Assembly (NCBI GenBank): GCA_002683405.1
Contig: NYTH01000024.1
Coordinates: 1 to 47,576, forward strand
Length of the DNA: 47,576 nucleotides
Direction of reading: 5' to 3'
Origin: Salinisphaeraceae bacterium
GTDB taxonomy: Bacteria > Pseudomonadota > Gammaproteobacteria > Nevskiales > Salinisphaeraceae
Shown: in pieces, positions 43,157-47,576 of the stretch
Layout of the letters: every line of letters begins with the position of its first letter
Numbering within the stretch: position 1 is the stretch's first letter
Notes under the pieces: generated by a model
What the model saw: only the letters and a program-made list of their open reading frames with translations
The model's database searches: none
Told to the model about the DNA's origin: nothing
Program-made: the position numbers and the translations under genes

Positions 43157-46100
43157 ATGAATACTTCTGTGGTACTTTTCCTGACGTTGGCCATTATCGT
43201 GGTGATCGCCGTGCTCACCGTGTATGCGCTCATCAGTCAGAGCGTGCGCACTGTCCAGAGCGCGCCGTCAATCCTGACCAGCCTGGGCATCTTCGGCACC
43301 TTTCTGGGTATCACGATCGGCCTGGCCTCTTTCGACCCGGGCAACGTGGCCGGCAGCGTTCCGCTGCTGTTCAGCGGTATCAAGCTGGCGTTCTGGACCT
43401 CTGTCGCCGGTATTCTGGGCGGCATTCTCATCAAGCTGCGGCTGCTGTTGTTCCCGCTGGCCGGTGGTGCTGCGGCGGGGCAGGCACGCTCGCGCGGCAA
43501 CGTCGATGAAATGGTGTCCTCGCTGCGCGGCGTCGAGCGCAGCCTGACCGACAAGGAGGCCTCGCCGCTGCTCAACGCGCTGGAGGCCACCGGCCACAAC
43601 CAGGCGGCCATGGCCGAGGCGCTCGAGCGCCAGGCGGCCGAGTCGGGCGAGGCCCTGGCCCGCATCCGCGAGAGCTCGGACGCCGGGCTGCGGAGTCTTG
43701 CCGCCTCTACCGGCGAGCAGATGGACAAGCTGGCCGAGCGGCTCGGACAGAATCAGGAGGAGCTGCTGTCGCGTCTGCAGGCCGCCCAGCTGGACGAGCT
43801 GCGGCAGATGCGCGAGGCCCTCGTGGGCCCCGACGGCGCGGCCACGGCCCTGGCCGCCGACATGCAGCGCCGCCAGGAAGACATGGCGCGGCTGCTGGGC
43901 CGCGCGACCGACAACCTGGGCGACAAGGTCGGCGGCGAAATCGCCGCCATGAGCGGCCGGCTTGGCGAGGATTCGCAGGCCACCCGCGAGCGGCTGGACG
44001 CCATCCGTCAAGGATCCGATTCGCTGGCCCAGCGTCTCAGCGAAGCCATGGGCAGCAACAGCGAGACGCTGGCGCGGGCGCTGGAAGCCAATCGCGATGC
44101 CATGGCGGCCCAGATTGCCGGCGCGGTGTCCGATCTGCGCGACGCGCTGGTGGGCCCCGATGGCGCGGCCAGCGAACTGGTTCGCCGCATCCACCAGAAT
44201 CAGGCCGACCTGGCCTCTGCGATGGCCGGCGCGGCCGGCGAGCTGCGCAAGGCCGTCGGCGACGACGTCAACCGCATCGGCTCGCGTATGGCCCACAGCG
44301 GTGAGCAGACCGCCGAACATCTGCGCAACGTCACCGATGCGCTGCACGCCATGCGGGAGGCCATGGGCGATGACACCGCAGCGCTGGTAGACCGGCTCGA
44401 GCGGCTCAATGCCGGCTCCGGCGGACTGGAGCAGAGCCTGGTGGGCGCGGTCGACAGAATGCGCAGTTCGGCGGCCAATGATTCCGCCGTGCTGGCGAAG
44501 AAGCTCGACGAGCTGGCGGCCGGCAACGCGGCGGTCACCGAAGGCATGGCGGGCAATCTGCAGTCGCTGCGTGAGGCGCTCGGTCAGGATTCGGCCAGCC
44601 TCGCCGAGCGGCTGGACCGCCTGGGCGCCGCCACCAACGCCGTGAACGACGCGCTGGGCAGCTCGCTTACGAACCTGCGCGAAGGCATGGGTCGTGATTC
44701 GGCCAGCCTGGCCGAGCGGCTTGATCGTCTGGGTTCGTCCGCGGACGCCATGAACGACGCGCTGTCCAGTTCCATGACCGGCCTGCGTGAAGGTATGGGC
44801 CGCGACTCGGCGAGCCTGGCCGAGCGTCTGGATCGTCTGGGCGCATCGACGGACGCCATCAACGACGCGCTGTCCAGCACCATGACCGGGCTGCGCGAAG
44901 GCATGGGCCGTGACTCGGCCAGCCTGGCGGAACGACTCGATCGCCTGGGCGCATCCACCGACGCCATGAACGAGGCGCTTGCCGGATCGCTGGCGAATCT
45001 GCGCGAGGGCATGGGGCAGGATTCCGCCGCCATGATCGAGCGCATGGATCGCCTGAACAGCGGTTCGGACGCGCTGGCCGAGCGCGTCAGTGCATCGCTG
45101 GACGGGCTGCGTCAGGCCATGGGCGGTGACAGCGATGCGCTCATCAAGCAGCTGGAGCGGCTTGGTGGAACGTCCGAATCGCAGAACGACCGCCTGGTGC
45201 GCAGCCTGGACGCCAACCGCGAGGCGCTGGCCGAGGCCATGCAGGCCAACCGCGACGCCGTGGCGGCCCAGATCGCCGGCGCCGTCAGCGATCTGCGCGA
45301 CGCCCTGGTCGGCCCCAATGGTGCAGCCAGCGACTTTGCCGAGCGCATGCAGCGGGGTCAGGCGGAACTGGCAGATGCTTTGGGCCGCATGGGCGACGGC
45401 ATGACCGGCGCGCTGGGCGGCGACATGCGTGCGCTGCAGCAGCGGCTGGATACGCTCAGCGACAGCATTCAGGCGCTGGGCGAATCGATGTCCGGTTCGC
45501 TGGGCGAGGGCTTCGAGGGCATTTCCGGCGATATCGGCAGCCTGTCCACCGGCATTGCCGATGCCATCGACGATCTGCGTCTGGCGCTGGTCGGGCCGGA
45601 CGGCAGCGACAAGGGCCTCATCGAGGAAATCCGCGACGCCCAGTCGGACACCGGCGCCGCGCTCACGGCGATCCACGCCGCGCTCGAGGAGAATACGGCG
45701 CGTCAGATCGACTACAGCCCGAAGCCGCTGCTCGAGGCGCTCGAGGAGATGATCAAGCAGTTCAACACGCAGTTCTCCGGTCAGTTCTGGGAGAAGTTCG
45801 AGGGCTTCAACCAGGGCATCGCCGAGCTCATCGGCTGGATGGATACCTACCGCAAGCAGATTTCCGATCTCAACGACCAGCACTCGCGGACCACGCGCAA
45901 CATGGACGTGGCCACGCGGCGCTTCGACGAAATCGCCTCGCGTTCGGAAATCTTCATCGACGTGTCGCGCAACATGTCGGGCCTGCTCACCGGCCTGGAC
46001 TCGCAGCGCGGCCAGATGGAAAGCCATCTCAAGCAGTTCGCCCACGTGGTGGATGTTACCCGCGATGCGCTGGAGGACATCGAGCAGAAGATCGTGGAAG

Positions 46101-46312
46101 GCAACGACAACATGAACGAGCACGTGCGCGAGATTTCCAAGCGTATCGAGGAGCAGGTCATTCGCCTGGATGGCGCCATGGACGCCGAACTGTCCAAGGC
46201 CATGACCAGCTTCGGGCAGCAGCTCGCCGCGCTGTCGGAGAAGTTCGTGGACGACTACACGCCGCTGACCGAGAAGCTGCGTGACGTCGTCAGCATCGCA
46301 CGGAGGGTCTAA
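43157..46312 (+). CDS. zorA: ZorA-like MotA/TolQ/ExbB proton-channel protein with long tail
   Basis: The 1051-residue protein has three membrane helices at about residues 5-27, 39-58 and 72-92, with the MotA/ExbB core APSILTSLGIFGTFLGI and GIKLAFWTSVAGILGG. The other 950 residues are predicted helical and rich in Ala, Leu, Asp and Arg. Residues 363-686 are nine 36-residue tandem repeats, and (M/L)RxALVGPxG recurs at residues 218, 327, 713 and 807. In Zorya, ZorA5B2 is an ion-driven rotary motor whose tail projects into the cytoplasm and is needed against phage. E. coli ZorA is about 730 residues, so this tail is unusually long. The overlapping partner genes downstream support the assignment. 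Confidence 0.85.
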   Translation: MNTSVVLFLTLAIIVVIAVLTVYALISQSVRTVQSAPSILTSLGIFGTFLGITIGLASFDPGNVAGSVPLLFSGIKLAFWTSVAGILGGILIKLRLLLFPLAGGAAAGQARSRGNVDEMVSSLRGVERSLTDKEASPLLNALEATGHNQAAMAEALERQAAESGEALARIRESSDAGLRSLAASTGEQMDKLAERLGQNQEELLSRLQAAQLDELRQMREALVGPDGAATALAADMQRRQEDMARLLGRATDNLGDKVGGEIAAMSGRLGEDSQATRERLDAIRQGSDSLAQRLSEAMGSNSETLARALEANRDAMAAQIAGAVSDLRDALVGPDGAASELVRRIHQNQADLASAMAGAAGELRKAVGDDVNRIGSRMAHSGEQTAEHLRNVTDALHAMREAMGDDTAALVDRLERLNAGSGGLEQSLVGAVDRMRSSAANDSAVLAKKLDELAAGNAAVTEGMAGNLQSLREALGQDSASLAERLDRLGAATNAVNDALGSSLTNLREGMGRDSASLAERLDRLGSSADAMNDALSSSMTGLREGMGRDSASLAERLDRLGASTDAINDALSSTMTGLREGMGRDSASLAERLDRLGASTDAMNEALAGSLANLREGMGQDSAAMIERMDRLNSGSDALAERVSASLDGLRQAMGGDSDALIKQLERLGGTSESQNDRLVRSLDANREALAEAMQANRDAVAAQIAGAVSDLRDALVGPNGAASDFAERMQRGQAELADALGRMGDGMTGALGGDMRALQQRLDTLSDSIQALGESMSGSLGEGFEGISGDIGSLSTGIADAIDDLRLALVGPDGSDKGLIEEIRDAQSDTGAALTAIHAALEENTARQIDYSPKPLLEALEEMIKQFNTQFSGQFWEKFEGFNQGIAELIGWMDTYRKQISDLNDQHSRTTRNMDVATRRFDEIASRSEIFIDVSRNMSGLLTGLDSQRGQMESHLKQFAHVVDVTRDALEDIEQKIVEGNDNMNEHVREISKRIEEQVIRLDGAMDAELSKAMTSFGQQLAALSEKFVDDYTPLTEKLRDVVSIARRV
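44243..45214 (+). repeat. Nine 108-bp in-frame tandem repeats in zorA
   Basis: Units start at 44243, 44351, 44459, 44567, 44675, 44783, 44891, 44999 and 45107, each exactly 108 bases. The core is LREGMGRDSASLAERLDRLG. Units four to six are most alike at the DNA level, differing largely at third codon positions, whereas the outer units have diverged. A further 36-residue unit upstream (44135) is in register but weakly similar. Confidence 0.9.
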
Positions 46313-46314
46313 CC

Positions 46315-47130
46315 GTGGTAAACGACGACAACGCAGACTTCGAAGATCTCGAAGCTCGAGAGGACCACTGGATCTCCGCCGCCGACCTGCTCGGCGGCGC
46401 GCTGATCATCTTCTTTCTGCTCATGCTGTATTTCCTCATGACGCAGCAGGAACAGAGCCAGGTGCAGACCGAGAACTACACCGAGACCGTGGCCAAGCTC
46501 GAGCAGGAACTGCAGCGGGTGGCGCGCAATGCGCAGCAGACCACCGATAGCGTCAAGGAGGTGGCCATCACCTACGACCAGAAGCGGGCAGAAATCTACG
46601 ACGCGCTGGTCAACGAGTTCTCGGGTGATCTGCCGCGCTGGAACGCGGAGATCGACGAGGACCTCACGGTTCGCTTCAACGAGCCGAGCGTGCTCTTTGC
46701 GGTGGGCTCGGCGGATATTCGCGACCGGTTTCGCAATATTCTTCAGGACTTCTTCCCCAGCTATCTGGAAATCGTCACGGGGAAGGATTTTCAGGAGGCC
46801 ATTTCGGAAATCCGTATCGAGGGCCACACCTCCAGCTTCTGGAATCTGGGCGCGAACACGCCCGAGCAGACGGCCTACCTGAAGAACATGGATCTGTCCT
46901 ACGAGCGTAGCCGCAGCGTGCTGCGTTACGTGATGTCGCTGGACTCCATCGAGCCGAAGCTGCCGTTCCTGCGCAAGCACCTGACCGCCAACGGGCTGTC
47001 TTCCTCGAATCTCATCCTCAACGAGGACGGCAACGAGGACTACGCGCGCTCGCAGCGGGTGGAATTCCGCATTCGCACCGACGTGGAGTCCAAGATTGCG
47101 CGAATTCTCGAGGAGGCGCCCGCGGAATGA
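46315..47130 (+). CDS. zorB: ZorB-like MotB/OmpA protein
   Basis: This 271-residue protein has an acidic cytoplasmic N-terminus, one membrane helix (about residues 22-42) with Asp24 in SAADLLGG at the position of the proton-carrying Asp of MotB/ZorB, a helical linker and a C-terminal OmpA-like domain (VLFAVGSADI, RIEGHTSSF, RSQRVEFRI). It would anchor the motor to peptidoglycan. The GTG at 46315 has GGAGGG seven bases upstream and lies two bases after the zorA stop. The third gene overlaps its end (ATGA). Confidence 0.87.
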   Translation: MVNDDNADFEDLEAREDHWISAADLLGGALIIFFLLMLYFLMTQQEQSQVQTENYTETVAKLEQELQRVARNAQQTTDSVKEVAITYDQKRAEIYDALVNEFSGDLPRWNAEIDEDLTVRFNEPSVLFAVGSADIRDRFRNILQDFFPSYLEIVTGKDFQEAISEIRIEGHTSSFWNLGANTPEQTAYLKNMDLSYERSRSVLRYVMSLDSIEPKLPFLRKHLTANGLSSSNLILNEDGNEDYARSQRVEFRIRTDVESKIARILEEAPAE

Positions 47131-47576
47131 ACCTGCCCAATTTCGTCAACTACGAGCCCTTCAACAAGCTCCGCAAGAAGATGGGGACGATAAAGCTGGG
47201 CAATTTCGTGCACCCCATGGCCGACCCGCGATCGGTGCCGGCGCTGTTACCCGAGCCCCCGGGGGCCGGGCAGGGGCAGGCGGGCCGCGCGTCGTCAGCG
47301 ACGGCGCGACCGCGGCGCGCGAAGACATCTGACGCCGGTTCTGCCAGCTCGCCGCGCCGAAAAGCCGCCCCGGCTACCGGCTCGAAGAAGCCGGCAAAGC
47401 CGGCCGGGACGGGCCTCACAAAGGCATCCCTAAGCAACAACCTGGCTCCCGGTCGGATCTCCGGCACCCGGCGCCCCGGCGGTGATACCTTCGCAGAGCG
47501 CAGGTTGCCGTCCCCAGCACCCGCTGCCGCTACCACTCCGCCGCAGCCGGACGCGCCTGGCGTTCCCCGGCGCTCC
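47127..47576 (+). CDS. Unassigned third gene of the Zorya-like operon (partial, 3' end missing)
   Basis: An open frame from the ATG at 47127 (overlapping the zorB TGA) runs 150 codons to the window edge without a stop. The first 30 residues (MNLPNFVNYEPFNKLRKKMG) look ordered and basic; from about residue 35 the sequence is Ala/Pro/Arg/Lys-rich and low in hydrophobic residues, so probably disordered. Its position is that of ZorC in type I or ZorE in type II, but I see no motif of either in this part. GC content is as high as in the neighbours. The identity of the effector needs the sequence beyond the edge. Confidence 0.75.
   Translation, partial: MNLPNFVNYEPFNKLRKKMGTIKLGNFVHPMADPRSVPALLPEPPGAGQGQAGRASSATARPRRAKTSDAGSASSPRRKAAPATGSKKPAKPAGTGLTKASLSNNLAPGRISGTRRPGGDTFAERRLPSPAPAAATTPPQPDAPGVPRRS

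Noticed and set aside
44243-45214. CRISPR-like array because of regular 108-bp repeats
   Set aside because: The repeats are contiguous, in frame and protein-coding, with no unique spacers.
43268-46123. A 951-codon open frame on the minus strand opposite zorA
   Set aside because: It mirrors the GC-rich codon use and tandem repeats of zorA, with no domain or ribosome site of its own.

Overview
This is a GC-rich (roughly two thirds G+C) chromosomal stretch. The gene content (amgK/murU cell-wall recycling, RNase T, MscS, Mip/FkpA-type isomerase, ATP-dependent PEP carboxykinase, monomeric isocitrate dehydrogenase, ornithine-lipid acyltransferases) fits a gammaproteobacterium. A marine or halophilic lineage such as Salinisphaerales is possible, but nothing in the sequence fixes the genus. 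There are no rRNA or tRNA genes, no CRISPR array, no phage structural genes and no transposase. Genes are tightly packed on both strands, often with overlapping stops and starts.

Layout. 139-4238: a four-gene, translationally coupled run (amgK, murU, a GCS2-family ligase-like protein, an aspartoacylase-like hydrolase). 4333-7136: four consecutive envelope lipoproteins with DUF4398-like helices, two of them ending in an OmpA peptidoglycan-binding domain. 7152-10409 (minus): ornithine-lipid genes olsA/olsB, mscS and RNase T. 10571-14503: argG, an MFS transporter, a DUF4864 lipoprotein (minus) and a periplasmic FKBP isomerase. 14557-17297 (minus): a PAP2 membrane phosphatase and pckA. 17562-23733: fluoride channel, YiiX-like hydrolase, monomeric icd, a small monooxygenase, a MAPEG protein and an acyl-CoA carboxylase beta subunit. 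24284-24937: an isolated cysH behind an AT-rich leader. 25005-25200: REP-like palindromes. 25223-29625 (minus): acyl-CoA synthetase, PPK2, a PrpF-like protein and DUF2237. 30144-36527: a Tat-exported MsrB, a CFA-like methyltransferase/metallo-hydrolase/unknown operon, a small coiled lipoprotein, a DUF1295 protein and an outer-membrane protein. 36533-41246 (minus): anti-sigma-like protein, ECF sigma factor, VWA lipoprotein and pyruvate kinase. 41307-42713 (minus): a secreted three-repeat protein of unknown role.

The right edge (43157-47576) is the most interesting part. It holds a Zorya-type anti-phage module made of a ZorA-like proton-channel protein with a very long tail, a ZorB-like OmpA/MotB partner, and the start of a third overlapping gene that I cannot assign and that runs off the window. 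The ZorA tail contains nine in-register 36-residue (108-bp) tandem repeats.

Two kinds of small non-coding palindromic element are present. A 157-bp imperfect palindrome occurs twice (34184-34340 and 39662-39818, about 95% identical), each copy flanked by CTAG on both sides. At three of the four junctions the CTAG carries the TAG stop codon of the adjacent gene, so insertion with duplication of CTAG would leave the proteins unchanged. A separate 90-bp palindrome (37759-37848) sits between the VWA and sigma-factor genes and supplies the last codons of the VWA gene.
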